A stretch of 64,000 nucleotides of DNA from Pseudolysinimonas kribbensis (GCF_030161895.1 NZ_BSVB01000001.1:1612001-1676000); one strand, 5' to 3'. Counted from the stretch's first letter, positions 1 to 9,172 are shown. The notes: generated by a model not told the origin, from the letters alone. Made by a program: numbers and translations.

Positions 1-435
1 CGCGACGACATCGTCGACCTGTACGCGACGCGCGCGGTCGTGGAGGGCGCCGCCATGCGCTGGCTGGCCGAGCAGGGCGCCGTTCCGGCGGACGCCCTCG
101 CGGCGCACCGCGGCATCCGGGCGGCCGCGAAGGACGGCGGCGCGTTCGCGGCCCAGGACATCGCCTTCCACCGCGCGCTGGTCGCCGGCCAGCGTTCCCC
201 GCGGCTCGCCCGCGTGCACGACCAGCTCATGGGCGAGATCGAGCTCGGCATCGGGCAGGTGCAGGCGCACGGCCTGATGTCGGCGATGACGATCGCCGAG
301 CAGCACGAGTACGTGCTCGCCGCGGTCATCGCCGGCGACGGCGAACGCGCGGAACGCCTCGCCCGCGAGCACGTGATGAGCGCCCGGGACGCGCTCCTCG
401 CCCACTTCGACACCACCCACCGACCGGAGGACTGA
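1..435 (+). CDS. GntR-family regulator, FCD ligand-binding domain (5' truncated)
   Basis: The frame is open from base 1, so only the last 144 residues are visible and the winged-helix DNA-binding part lies outside the window. The visible helical segment starts [20 protein letters not shown] and continues with the FCD signature DIAFHRALV and a C-terminal helix with [13 protein letters not shown]. FCD regulators sense small carboxylic acids. It ends 3 bp before an L-lactate-dehydrogenase-type gene on the same strand, the usual LldR/lldD arrangement, so control of that gene by lactate or another 2-hydroxy acid is a reasonable inference. The family call is secure from the FCD sequence; the ligand is inferred only from context. 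Confidence 0.85.
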   Translation, partial: RDDIVDLYATRAVVEGAAMRWLAEQGAVPADALAAHRGIRAAAKDGGAFAAQDIAFHRALVAGQRSPRLARVHDQLMGEIELGIGQVQAHGLMSAMTIAEQHEYVLAAVIAGDGERAERLAREHVMSARDALLAHFDTTHRPED

Positions 436-438
436 TCC

Positions 439-1679
439 ATGGTCCAGCGCCAGTTCCCGAAGCCCGCCCAGGTCTTCGAGCTCATGAAGTTCAAGAAGCC
501 GGTCTGGAGCGCGAAGGAGCGCCGGCTCAGCGCCGCGCTCACGATCGACGACCTCCGCCTGATCGCGAAGCGGCGCACACCGAGGGCCGCGTTCGACTAC
601 ACCGACGGCTCCGCCGACGACGAGATCTCGCTCACCCGTGCGCGCCAGGCCTTCCAGGACATCGAGTTCACGCCCGGCATCCTGCGCGGGATGTCGGACG
701 ACGTCGACACGACCCGCACGATCCTCGGGGGCCCCTCCGCTCTCCCGTTCGCGATCGCGCCGACCGGCTTCACGCGCCTCATGCAGACCGAGGAGAGACC
801 GCGGGGGCCGCAGCGGCGGGGGCGGCCGGCATCCCGTTCACGCTGTCGACGCTCGGCACGACGTCGATCGAGAACGTCAAGGCCGCCAACCCCGGCGGCC
901 GCAACTGGTTCCAGCTCTACGTCATGCGCCAGCGCGAGATCTCGTACGGCCTCGTCGAGCGCGCGGCGAAGGCCGGCTTCGACACCCTGCAGTTCACCGT
1001 CGACACCCCGGTCGCCGGCGCGCGGCTGCGCGACAAGCGCAACGGGTTCTCGATCCCGCCTCAGCTCACGCTCGGCACGATCGTCAACGCGATCCCGCGC
1101 CCATGGTGGTGGGTCGACTTCCTGACGACCCCCAAGCTCGAGTTCGCGTCGCTCTCCTCCACCGGCGGCACGGTGGGCGAGCTGCTCGACGCCGCCATGG
1201 ACCCGTCGATCTCGTTCGCCGACCTCGACGTCATCCGGGGCATGTGGTCGGGCAAGATCGCGATCAAGGGCGTGCAGTCGCTCGAGGACGCGAAGAAGCT
1301 CGCCGACCTCGGGGTCGACGCGATCATCCTGTCGAACCACGGCGGCCGCCAGCTCGACCGGGCGCCGATCCCGTTCCGGCTGCTGCCGCACGTCGTGCGC
1401 GAGGTCGGCGACGACGTCGAGATCGGCGTCGACACCGGCATCATGTCGGGCGCCGACATCGTCGCGGCGATCGCGCTCGGCGCCGACTTCACGATGATCG
1501 GCCGCGCCTACCTCTACGGCCTCATGGCCGGCGGCCGCGCCGGCGTCGACCGCACGATCGCGATCCTCGCCGACCAGCTGCGACGCACGATGAAGCTGCT
1601 GGGCGCCGCCTCGCTCGACGAGCTGACGCCCGCGATGGTGACCCAGCTGCAGCGCCTGGTGCCGGTCGCCGCGCCCTGA
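439..1679 (+). CDS. lldD: FMN-dependent alpha-hydroxy-acid dehydrogenase, L-lactate dehydrogenase type (one frameshift)
   Basis: This would oxidise L-lactate or a related 2-hydroxy acid with FMN, passing electrons to the quinone pool. The N-terminal part shows [13 protein letters not shown] and APTGFTRL, typical of the FMN TIM-barrel family. The C-terminal part shows IKGVQS and the active-site segment SNHGGRQLD with the catalytic His. The two parts are in different frames that meet near position 793. Adding one G (GAGGAG to GAGGGAG) restores the family sequence METEGET-type junction and gives about 413 residues, a normal length. The break is most likely a sequence error. The gene follows the FCD regulator by 3 bp. 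Confidence is high for the family and moderate for lactate as substrate. Confidence 0.85.
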
Positions 1680-1696
1680 CCGCTGCACCCCGACCT

Positions 1697-1732
1697 CCGG
1701 GCGGCGGCGCTGTGGTGGTCGCCGCCGCCCGG
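1697..1732. terminator. Hairpin between convergent genes
   Basis: A perfect 13-bp inverted repeat (1697-1709 and 1720-1732, CCGGGCGGCGGCG and its complement) with a 10-nt loop lies between lldD and the convergent SGNH hydrolase. There is no T tract, as is common in high-GC actinobacteria. It probably serves both directions. Confidence 0.7.
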
Positions 1733-1762
1733 TCGCACACCGGCACGCGTCGCCATCCCGCG

Positions 1763-2377
1763 CTAGGACGACGCCTGCGACTCCGCCCCGAGCCACGCGC
1801 CCGCGATGAGCGTCGCGCCGAGCTCGGTGGGGTGCACGCCGTCGGCGGCGAGCGCCTCCTCGCCGTACTGCCGGGCGGCATCCGCCATCACCTGGGCGAG
1901 CGGCACGAAGCCGGCGCCGAACTCGTCGGCCAGCCGGCGGACCACGGCGCGCTTGGCATCCAGGTCCTCCTCGGCCCAGTGCTTCTGGGCCGACGTGACC
2001 GGCGCGACGAACGGCTCGACCAGGATGACCCGCGGCGCGATCGTCTCGTGCGCGCGCTTCAGGATGGTGCGGTAGTCGTCCTCGAACGCCTCGGCCGTCG
2101 TGGGGTCGCCGCTGTCGTAGCGGCGCCAGGTGTCGTTGATGCCGACGTACACGGTCAGGATCTCGGGATCGTGGTCGAGCGCGTCCGCCTTCCAGCGCGC
2201 CCGCAGGTCGCGCACCCGGTTGCCGCCGATCCCGGTGTTGACGATCGGCCGCTCGTCGCCGCGCTGGGCGAGCTCGGTCGCGACCATCCGCACCCAGCCG
2301 TGGCCGAGACCCTCGGGATCCTCGCGGCGCCCCGCGTCGGTGATGCTGTCGCCGATGAACACCAGGGGCCGCGCCAT
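1763..2377 (-). CDS. SGNH/GDSL-family hydrolase, 204 aa
   Basis: This is a small esterase or lipase-like hydrolase with all SGNH blocks: GDSIT near the N-terminus (catalytic Ser), GIGGNRV (oxyanion Gly), GINDTW (Asn of block III) and DGVHPT near the C-terminus (catalytic Asp and His). It has no signal peptide or membrane segment, so it is probably cytoplasmic. The ATG at 2377 is the only sensible start and leaves a 39-bp divergent promoter gap to the next gene. The length matches single-domain SGNH hydrolases. The natural substrate cannot be told from sequence. Confidence 0.88.
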   Translation of the reverse strand: MARPLVFIGDSITDAGRREDPEGLGHGWVRMVATELAQRGDERPIVNTGIGGNRVRDLRARWKADALDHDPEILTVYVGINDTWRRYDSGDPTTAEAFEDDYRTILKRAHETIAPRVILVEPFVAPVTSAQKHWAEEDLDAKRAVVRRLADEFGAGFVPLAQVMADAARQYGEEALAADGVHPTELGATLIAGAWLGAESQASS

Positions 2378-2416
2378 GTGGTCAGCCTAGGTCGCGGGGC
2401 AGGCGAGGATGGACCC

Positions 2417-3340
2417 GTGGAATTCTGCATCTTCGTCGAGCCGCAGGAGGGGCTGACCTGGGAGCAGCTCGCCACGATCGCGCGGGAGACGGAGCGCCTC
2501 GGTTTCGACGGCTTCTTCCGCTCCGACCACTACATCGCCCCCGATCGCGCGCTGCGCGGCGCCCCCGCGATCTCCGACGCCTGGACGACGCTGGCCGGCC
2601 TCGCGGTCGCGACGGAGCGCGTGCGGCTCGGCACGCTCGTGACGCCGGTGACCTTCCGGCATCCGGGCGCGCTCGCGGTGCAGGTGGCGAACGTGGATGC
2701 CATGTCGGGCGGGCGCGTGGAGCTCGGGTTCGGCGCGGGCTGGAACGCTCCGGAGCACGCGGCCTACGGCATCCCGTTCCCCGGCAAGCGCTTCGGCCTG
2801 CTCACGGAGGCGCTCGAGGTCATGACCGGGCTGTGGGCGACCGCGCCCGGCGAGACGTTCTCGTTCGAGGGCGAGCACCTCCGCCTCGACCGCGCCCTCG
2901 GGGTGCAGCGCCCCGTGCAGGACGCGATCCCGCTCATCATCGGCGGGGGCGGCGCCACCCGCACCCCGGCGCTGACCGCCCGGTTCGCGACCGAGTACAA
3001 CACCGGATGGGAGCCGGATGCCGTGATCGCCGAGCGCTTCGCCCGCGTCGTCGCCGCGTGCGAGGCGGCCGACCGCGACCCGGAGACGCTCGGCCTGTCG
3101 GTCGCCCTCACGGCCACGATCGGCGCGACCCCCGCCGACGCGGATGCGCGGGCCCGCGCGATCGGGCTCGACCCGGCCCGGCAGCGCACGCACGGCCTGC
3201 ACGGCACGCCCGCGCAGGTCGCCGACCGTATCGCCGACCTGGCCGGGCTCGGCGCCGGACGCGTCTACCTGCAGCTGCTCGACCCCACCGATCTCGAGCA
3301 GCTCGAGCTGCTCGTCGAGGCGACGCAGGCCGCCGGATGA
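2417..3340 (+). CDS. LLM-class (luciferase-like) F420-dependent oxidoreductase, 307 aa
   Basis: The protein has the bacterial luciferase/LLM fold: an N-terminal strand EFCIFVEPQ, GFDGFFRSDHY, RVRLGTLVTPVTFRHP, and GRVELGFGAGWNAPEH. These features are typical of actinobacterial LLM oxidoreductases that use F420 or FMN. I chose the GTG at 2417 because homology begins immediately there and the upstream frame overlaps the divergent gene. Its stop codon overlaps the ATG of the following hydrolase (ATGA). The next two genes make an apparent F420-related operon. The substrate is unknown. Confidence 0.85.
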   Translation: MEFCIFVEPQEGLTWEQLATIARETERLGFDGFFRSDHYIAPDRALRGAPAISDAWTTLAGLAVATERVRLGTLVTPVTFRHPGALAVQVANVDAMSGGRVELGFGAGWNAPEHAAYGIPFPGKRFGLLTEALEVMTGLWATAPGETFSFEGEHLRLDRALGVQRPVQDAIPLIIGGGGATRTPALTARFATEYNTGWEPDAVIAERFARVVAACEAADRDPETLGLSVALTATIGATPADADARARAIGLDPARQRTHGLHGTPAQVADRIADLAGLGAGRVYLQLLDPTDLEQLELLVEATQAAG

Positions 3341-3987
3341 GCGCCGGCGACCTCGTCATCGTGCTGCCGGGCGGGGGCTACGGCACGCACGCGCCGCACG
3401 AGGCCGAGCCGGTCGCCGAGTGGTTGGAGGGCCTGGGCGTCGCGGCGAGCGTGTTCCGCTACCCGGTCGCGACCCGGCACCCGGGTCCGCTGAACGCGGT
3501 GCGCGCCGAGGTGCGCCGGGCACGAGCAGCCGGCGCGACGCGAGTGGCGCTGCTCGGGTTCTCGGCGGGCGGACATGCGGCCGGGATGGCGGCCCTCGCC
3601 CCCACGGCGGCGCCCGACGAGCGCGTCGACGCCGCGATCCTGTGCTACCCGGTCGTGTCGATGCAGCTGGCCACCCACGCGGGGTCGCGCCAGAACCTGC
3701 TGGGGGACGCCCCGACGGACTCCGAGCGCGCCGCGACCTCGCTCGACCGGCTCGTCACGCCGCAGGCGCCGCCGTTCTTCGTGTGGCACACCGTCGCCGA
3801 TCGGGCGGTGCCGGTCGAGCATTCGTACCTGCTCGGCTCGGCCCTCGCGGCGGCCGGGGTGCCGCATGAACTGCACGTGTTCCCCGACGGGGTGCACGGC
3901 ATCGGGTTCGGCGCGGATGTGCCCGGAGCGAACGCGTGGCCGCGGCTCTGCGCCGACTGGCTCGAGCGCGGAGGATGGGTCACATGA
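3337..3987 (+). CDS. Alpha/beta hydrolase, acetyl-esterase-like, 216 aa
   Basis: The fold is shown by the oxyanion-type loop LPGGGYG near residue 10, the nucleophile elbow GFSAGGH (catalytic Ser) near residue 70, and the C-terminal segment FPDGVHGIGFG with the catalytic His. The sequence resembles short BD-FAE/esterase-lipase hydrolases that deacylate small esters or N-formylkynurenine-like substrates. It starts within the stop codon of the LLM oxidoreductase and ends in the start of the next gene, so all three are probably translationally coupled. No signal peptide is present. Confidence 0.82.
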   Translation: MSAGDLVIVLPGGGYGTHAPHEAEPVAEWLEGLGVAASVFRYPVATRHPGPLNAVRAEVRRARAAGATRVALLGFSAGGHAAGMAALAPTAAPDERVDAAILCYPVVSMQLATHAGSRQNLLGDAPTDSERAATSLDRLVTPQAPPFFVWHTVADRAVPVEHSYLLGSALAAAGVPHELHVFPDGVHGIGFGADVPGANAWPRLCADWLERGGWVT

Positions 3988-4397
3988 GCAACTGGAACGA
4001 CACCGTGCTGCAGCAGTTCCACGACAACGGCGGGTTCGTCGAGCGGTTCGGCCGCCGGCTCGTCGTACTGCACACGATCGGGGCGAGGTCGGGCGCGCCG
4101 CGGGAGAACCCGGTGATGGGGCTGCCGGAGGGCGACGGCTGGATCGTGGCCGCCACCTTCGCGGGCCAGCCGGTGGATCCGGCCTGGGCGCACAACCTGC
4201 GGGCGCACCCGGATATCGACGTCGAGGTCGCCCTGCCCGACGCCGGGATCGAGAAGCACGCCGTGCATGCGACCGAGGTGGCGGAGCCCGAGCGCTCCGA
4301 GCTGTGGAAGCGGTTCCTGGCCGCGTCACCCGGGTTCGCGTCGTACGAGGAGAAGACCGACCGGGCGTTCCCGATCTTCCACCTGACGCCGCGCTAG
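3984..4397 (+). CDS. Deazaflavin (F420)-dependent nitroreductase/quinone reductase family protein, 137 aa
   Basis: This small split-barrel protein belongs to the Ddn/DUF385 family, known in mycobacteria to use reduced F420 for quinone or nitro reduction. Key segments are LHTIGARSGAPRENPV, which binds the F420 phosphate tail in relatives, followed by GWIVAATFAG and HNLRAHPDI. I chose the ATG at 3984 because it overlaps the previous stop (ATGA) and the family sequence starts there; an upstream in-frame ATG at 3936 lies inside the preceding gene. With the LLM oxidoreductase it supports an F420-linked function for the cluster. Confidence 0.85.
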   Translation: MSNWNDTVLQQFHDNGGFVERFGRRLVVLHTIGARSGAPRENPVMGLPEGDGWIVAATFAGQPVDPAWAHNLRAHPDIDVEVALPDAGIEKHAVHATEVAEPERSELWKRFLAASPGFASYEEKTDRAFPIFHLTPR

Positions 4398-4407
4398 ATC
4401 TGATCGA

Positions 4408-4430
4408 CCGACGGCCGAGACGGCCGTCGG
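4408..4430. terminator. Hairpin terminator, first of two between convergent genes
   Basis: A 9-bp perfect stem (CCGACGGCC and GGCCGTCGG) with a 5-nt loop follows the stop codon of the deazaflavin-dependent reductase by 10 bp. Confidence 0.65.
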
Positions 4431-4443
4431 CGCTGGCGTCGCG

Positions 4444-4467
4444 GCGGAGGCCAGAAATGGCCTCCGC
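4444..4467. terminator. Hairpin terminator with GAAA tetraloop
   Basis: A perfect 10-bp stem (GCGGAGGCCA and TGGCCTCCGC) closed by a GAAA tetraloop abuts the stop codon of the convergent acyl-CoA dehydrogenase-like gene. With the hairpin at 4408 it forms a two-hairpin bidirectional terminator. Confidence 0.7.
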
Positions 4468-5610
4468 TCATAGCTCCAGCGCGCCGAGGAGGTTCGTCGC
4501 GACGGTGGAGTGCACCGACTCCGTGTCGGAGGGGTGGTAGATGCCCGCGAGCACGTCGCGCTGCAGGCGGGCGAGCTCGCTGCCGGCGCCGTACCCGCCG
4601 CCGCCCGCGAGCCGCATCGCCTGGTCGACGACGTAGCGCGCCGTCTCGGTCGCGCGGTGCTTGGCGCCGGTGAGCTTGCGGAACCAGTCCCCGCCGTGGT
4701 TCACGAGGCCGTCGACGTCGGCGGCGAGGGTCTCGAGGTCGGGGGCGAGCGCGTCGAGGGCGAGCGCGGCATCCGCGACCCGCCAGCGCAGGTCGGGGTC
4801 CTGCGCGTAGGAGAGCCCGGTGCGCATCGAGGTGCGCCGCCTCGTCGCCTCGACGCCGAGCACGAGCGCCCGGTCGGCGATCCCGGCGTAGACCGATCCG
4901 ATCAGCAGGAGGAAGTTCGCGAAGATCGCGAACACGAACGGGTCGGCGTTCGGTCCGATCGGCAGGAACCGCGAGATCCGCTCGTCGGGGACGAACGCCC
5001 CCTCGAGCCGCGTCGTGTTCGACTGCGTCGCGCGCATGCCGAGGGTGTCCCAGTCGTCGAGCGTCGTGACGCCGGGGGCGTCGGACCCCGCCGCGTCGCG
5101 GGTCAGGAACCCGTGCACGAGCCGCGGCCCGTCCGGGCCGTCCTCCTGCCGCCCGAACACGCCGAGGCGGGTCCACGCCGGGGCGAGCGAGGTGAAGATC
5201 TTGGTGCCCGTGAACGCGAAGCCGCCCTCGACCGCGTCGACGCGGGTGCGCGAGTCCCACAGCACGAGGTCGTTGCCCGGCTCGCTGTTGCCGAACGCGA
5301 ACAGCTCGCCGGCCTCGGCATCCCGCAGCACCCAGTCCAGGGAGCCGTCGCCGCGCTCGTGCAGCACCCGCGCGACCCCGGTCCAGACCAGGTGCATGTT
5401 GATGCCGAGCGCGGTCGCCGGAGCGTACGCGGCGAGCAGCCGCTGGTCGCGCGCGGTCTCCAGCAGCGGGCGCGGCGCGAGATAGCCGGCCTCCCGGAGC
5501 GCATCGAGATCCTCGGTGAAGAACGCGTTGTCGCGGTCGTAGCCGGCGGCGCGCGACCGGATGCCGTCGAGCAGCTCCGGGGTCAGCGCGCGGGATTCCT
5601 GGGTCGCCAC
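4468..5610 (-). CDS. Acyl-CoA dehydrogenase-family flavoprotein, 380 aa
   Basis: This is a three-domain acyl-CoA dehydrogenase-like protein. The helical N-terminal domain is followed by the beta-domain segment FAFTGTKIFTSLAPAW and the FAD-contacting DTLGMRATQS, and then the C-terminal helical bundle ending GGGGYGAGSELARLQRDVLAGIYHP. These match actinobacterial acyl-CoA dehydrogenases, including the monooxygenase-like branch (DszC/HpaH type). I cannot identify a clear catalytic Glu, so a flavin monooxygenase-like role is possible. It lies 9 bp downstream of the LtrA gene on the same strand. The function is general only. Confidence 0.8.
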   Translation of the reverse strand: MATQESRALTPELLDGIRSRAAGYDRDNAFFTEDLDALREAGYLAPRPLLETARDQRLLAAYAPATALGINMHLVWTGVARVLHERGDGSLDWVLRDAEAGELFAFGNSEPGNDLVLWDSRTRVDAVEGGFAFTGTKIFTSLAPAWTRLGVFGRQEDGPDGPRLVHGFLTRDAAGSDAPGVTTLDDWDTLGMRATQSNTTRLEGAFVPDERISRFLPIGPNADPFVFAIFANFLLLIGSVYAGIADRALVLGVEATRRRTSMRTGLSYAQDPDLRWRVADAALALDALAPDLETLAADVDGLVNHGGDWFRKLTGAKHRATETARYVVDQAMRLAGGGGYGAGSELARLQRDVLAGIYHPSDTESVHSTVATNLLGALEL

Positions 5611-5619
5611 GCGCCCAGG

Positions 5620-6815
5620 CTAGTCAACGGGCGCCGGTGCCGCGCGGGTTCCGGCCGCGATCGCGGTGGCGACCGACGCGGCGGCCACCAGGGCGATCGC
5701 GACGACCGAGCCGGCGATCCCGAGCACGGGGGCCAGCGCGCCGCCCCCGAGCACGAGCACGGCGGCCGGGATCGCGACCGCCGCCGGGAACCCCGGGCGA
5801 TCCAGCAGCGGCGCGTGCAGCGCCCAGATCAGCAGGAGGGCGGCTCCCGCCGGCACGGCGAGCGACAGGCCGACCACGAGCTGCTCGCCCGGGGCGGGCC
5901 GCGCCCCCACCTGCACGGCGGCATCGAGCGCCGCACCCACCGCCGCGAGCGCGGCGAACAGCAGGTAGTGGCCGTAGCCCCAGACGAACGAACGCTGCCG
6001 CCGACGCGCGAGCCCCTCCCCGGCGGGCTGCAGGAAGTAGGCCCACCAGAGCGCGACGAGCAGCACGAATCCGGCGATCGCGATCGTGACGAGCGGCGCG
6101 GTGACGCCGTGGGCGGCGAGCGCCGCATGCAATCCGTTGACCGCGGCGAGCACGGTCTCGCCGAGCAGGATCAGCACGAACAGTGCGTACCGCTCGGCGA
6201 TGTGGTGCGGATGCCACGCCAGCCCGCGCCCCCGCTCCGCCCACAGCGGCGTCGCGAACTCGAGCACGACGAGCACGAGGAACGTCGGCAGGAACAGCCA
6301 CCCGACGTCCGGCAGCAGCAGCCGAGCGCACCACAGGATCTGCACCACGAGAACGCCGCCGCCGTAGCGGAGGGCGACCGGCCGCCCCTCGGGATGCTCG
6401 ATCGCCGCCCGCACCCAGAGCGCGATCTGACCCAGGCGCATGATGACGTAGCCGAGTGTGACGACCGCGAAGTCGTCGTGCGCGAACGCGTTCGGCACGC
6501 CGGCCGCGAGCACGAGCACGCCGGCCATCTGCAGCACCGCGAGCAGGCGGTACACGACGTCGTCGGTGTCGTACGCCGAGGCGAACCAGGTGAAATTGAT
6601 CCAGGCCCACCAGATCGCGAAGAACACGAGCAGGAACGGGATGATCCGCGGCGCCACCGTGCCGTGCTCGATCGACGGAGCGAGCACGGCGACGAGCGAG
6701 CCGACCGCGACGACGAAGACGAGGTCGTAGAGGGCCTCGAGGGGCTGGATGCCCGGAACGCCTCGGTCGTGTCGCGCGCCCGCATCCGGATGTGCACGGG
6801 CCCGCGCCGGATCAT
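5620..6815 (-). CDS. Low-temperature-requirement A (LtrA) family membrane protein (one frameshift)
   Basis: This integral membrane protein of about 398 residues has many hydrophobic helices. Family signatures are PLEALYDLVFVVAVGSL near the N-terminus, then ALRYGGGVLVVQ and the HHIAERYALFVLILLGE motif in the middle. The first 20 or so residues (MIRRGPVHIRMRARDTTEAF) are in another frame; adding one C in the run at about 6752 joins RASSP to PLEALYD as expected for the family. LtrA was named from a Listeria cold-growth mutant; its biochemical role is unknown. An internal ATG at 6785 is an alternative start. It probably shares a transcript with the dehydrogenase-like gene downstream. Confidence 0.8.
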
Positions 6816-6831
6816 GCGGTGAGCCTAGAGC

Positions 6832-7173
6832 TCAGAGCGCCACGGCCACGATCGTCGCGATCAGACCGGTCAGCTGGCCGGCGAGCAGGAACACGGCGAT
6901 CCCGATCGCCGCGCCCGGCGACGCCTTCGAGACGCCCGGGCGCAGCGCGGCGACGACGCCGATGACGAGCGCCGCGATCGACAGCAGCCCGATGGGCACG
7001 GCCACCCCGATGACGACGGCGGCGAACGGCGTGCCGCCCCGCACCTGCATCAGGAGCTGGATCGGAGCGGCGGCCACGCCGGCGACCGCGGCCACGATCG
7101 CCAGGACGAGCGCCACGACGCCCAGGGTGTTGGATGCCGGTCGCGGTGCCGCCAGCGCGGCCACCTCGCTCAT
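6832..7173 (-). CDS. Small four-helix membrane protein, DUF4190-like, 113 aa
   Basis: After a short Ala/Pro-rich N-terminus (MSEVAALAAPRPASN) the protein is almost entirely hydrophobic, with helices at roughly residues 15-40, 48-75 and 85-112, and the spacing seen in small actinobacterial DUF4190-type membrane proteins. The ATG at 7173 overlaps the stop codon of the upstream membrane gene (ATGA), so the pair is probably co-translated. The two proteins share the GVVALVLAI and IGVVAALRPG style and may be diverged duplicates. No enzymatic motif is visible and the function is unknown. Confidence 0.7.
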   Translation of the reverse strand: MSEVAALAAPRPASNTLGVVALVLAIVAAVAGVAAAPIQLLMQVRGGTPFAAVVIGVAVPIGLLSIAALVIGVVAALRPGVSKASPGAAIGIAVFLLAGQLTGLIATIVAVAL

Positions 7174-7533
7174 CGCGGCACCAGCGCATTCGCGACGCTC
7201 GAATCGAGCGCGAAGACGAGCACGGTGGTCGCGGCCGAGGTGATGCCGACCGCCATGCCGGCCGCGGCGAGGCCGTGCGGCGATCCCGGCCGCGTGACCC
7301 CGATGATGCCGATCGCGGCCGCGGCGAGGGCCAGCACGAGTCCGACGACGTCCATCGCGTTGAGCGCGCCCGCGATCGAGGCGGGTGACAGGTGCGCCGT
7401 CTGCGCCAGGGTCGGCAGCGCGACGGCGACGATCCGGCCGGCCAGCGAGCAGCACGATGCCGGCGAGCACGATCGACAGGATCCCGAACGGAGCCCGGGC
7501 CGACGATGCGGCGGGGATGGCGGGGGCGGTCAT
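7170..7533 (-). CDS. Small membrane protein, DUF4190-like (one frameshift)
   Basis: The N-terminal part (MTAPAIPAASSARAPFGIL) and C-terminal part (MDVVGLVLALAAAAIGIIG through VANALVPR) are both hydrophobic and in different frames. They join near 7440: restoring two bases (GCTGG to GCGCTGG) gives a continuous helix LLALAGRIVAVALP and a protein of about 121 residues. The product would have three membrane helices like its downstream neighbour, with which it shares a 4-bp overlap. It also overlaps the end of the acetyltransferase gene upstream by 4 bp. The function is unknown. Confidence 0.6.
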
Positions 7534-8147
7534 GCCGGCAGCCTACGGGCGCTCCCGAGCCCCTTCTCGTCGGCCCGACGCGCTGCCCACTCGTCGTCGA
7601 GGATCGCCCACACGCCCGTGTCGGCCCAGCCTCCGGGTGCGCGCGGCTCGCGCAGGTCGCGCACGAAGCGCGCCTCCTCGCGCATGCCGAGACGTCGGCA
7701 GAGCGCGATGGACGCGTCGTTGCGGGGATCGAGCTCGGCGCGCACGCGGTGCATCCCGAGCCGGCCGAAGGCGAGATCGAGCAGGGCCGTCGCCGCCTCC
7801 CGTGCGTAGCCGCGCCCCTGCGCATCCGGATGCAGCGTCCATCCGATCTCCGCGCCGAGGTTCTCGACACTGTGCAGGTGCAGGTACATGTGCCCCACGA
7901 CGCGACCGTCGAGCTCGACCGCCGGCTCGATCCAGTCGCCGTCCTGCTCGAGCCGGGTATGCGCCGTGCACAGCGTGATCGCCTCGGCGACCTGCTCGCG
8001 GGTGCGCGCGGGGTGCAGCAGGAACTCACTCACGTCGTCCCTGCCCTGGTAGTCGAGCACGTCATCCAGGTCGGCCGGCGTCATGGTGCGCAGTCGCAGG
8101 CGGTCCGTGCGGAGGGGCTCGAAGTCCCAGGGGAGGCCGGCGCTCAC
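7530..8147 (-). CDS. GNAT-family N-acetyltransferase, RimJ/RimL-like, 205 aa
   Basis: The protein begins LRTDRLRLRTMTPADLDDVLDY, the typical RimJ/RimL opening, and has the acetyl-CoA pyrophosphate-binding loop HPDAQGRGYAREAATALL near residue 110, followed by LDPRNDASIALCRRLGM. Such enzymes acetylate protein N-termini, aminoglycosides or small amines; the substrate cannot be predicted. The ATG at 8147 fits the homology. The stop codon overlaps the start of the small membrane-protein gene downstream, suggesting a three-gene operon. Confidence 0.85.
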   Translation of the reverse strand: MSAGLPWDFEPLRTDRLRLRTMTPADLDDVLDYQGRDDVSEFLLHPARTREQVAEAITLCTAHTRLEQDGDWIEPAVELDGRVVGHMYLHLHSVENLGAEIGWTLHPDAQGRGYAREAATALLDLAFGRLGMHRVRAELDPRNDASIALCRRLGMREEARFVRDLREPRAPGGWADTGVWAILDDEWAARRADEKGLGSARRLPA

Positions 8148-8220
8148 GCGATCGACGCTAGCGGGCGCCGGGTGCGGCCCACCAGCACGGCGTCAGCCGC
8201 GCCGCCTCACCAGCGCACCC

Positions 8221-9068
8221 TCACCAGCGCAACTCGAGCGTGCAGCACTTCACCCCGCCGCCGCCGAGCAGCAGCTCGCTGAGGTCGATGCCGTGCGGCA
8301 CGTAACCGCGCTCGCGCAGCGACGCCTCGAACCCCGCCGCCCGGGACGCGATGACGACGTTGCGGCCGTCGCTGAACGAGTTGAGTCCGAGCACCGCGGC
8401 ATCGTCGTCGCCGACCAGCACCGAGTCGGGGTAGCGCTCCTCGAGGATCTCGAGCGATGCGCGATCGAACGCGGACGGCAGATAGGCGATGCCGGGGTGC
8501 TCGGGGTCGGGGTCCAGCACCGAGAGCGCGGTGTCGAGGTGGTAGAACGACGGGTTCACGAGCCTCAACGTCACGACCTCGCGGCCGAAGATGCGCCGCA
8601 GCTCGTCGTGGCTGCCGGCGTCGGAGCGGAAGCCGGTGCCCGCCAGGATCGCGTCGCCGACGAGCAGGAAGTCGCCCTCCCCTCGTTGACCGACACGGGC
8701 TCCGCGACCTCGAAGCCGTGCTCGCGGAACCAGTCCATGTACGCCGGCCCCTCCGGCCCGCGCTCCGGGTACTGGAACCGGGCGCCGTAGGCCATGCCGT
8801 CGAGCGTGAAGCCGCCGTTGGCCGCGTAGACCATGTCGGGCAGGCCGGGCAGCGGATCGATGAGCTCGATCCGGTAGCCGAGCGACGCGTACAGGTCGTG
8901 GAGCGTCTGCCACTGGGTGAGCGCGAGGCTCGTGTCGGTCGGGTCCTCGGGATGCATCCACGGGTTGATCCGGTAGCTCACCGTGTAGAACTCGGGGCGG
9001 CACATGAGCACGGTGCGCCGGGTCGCGATGCGCTCGTGGCGCGTGGAGGCCGGGGACGTCATCGTCAT
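8221..9068 (-). CDS. Dimethylargininase/amidinotransferase-superfamily hydrolase (one frameshift)
   Basis: This guanidine-modifying-fold enzyme would hydrolyse an arginine derivative (for example dimethylarginine to citrulline, or arginine to ornithine/citrulline). Features are MCRPEFYTVSYRINPWM, MVYAANGGFTLDG, the substrate-binding NPSFYHLDTALSVLD with active-site His, and GGGGVKCCTLELRW with the C-terminal catalytic Cys. The two halves are in different frames; adding one G in the run near 8687 gives VNEGEGDFLL and a protein of about 282 residues. It is divergent from an Lrp regulator, a common arrangement for amino-acid catabolic genes. Exact substrate uncertain. Confidence 0.78.
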
Positions 9069-9172
9069 GGTTCGATGCTCGCACGCACCCATCCGGCGAT
9101 TCCCGGCAGACGGCGCAATGCTCGCGCGTGGTTCCGGGGTCAGACGCAAGGAACCCGCGTACGCTCGACGTC

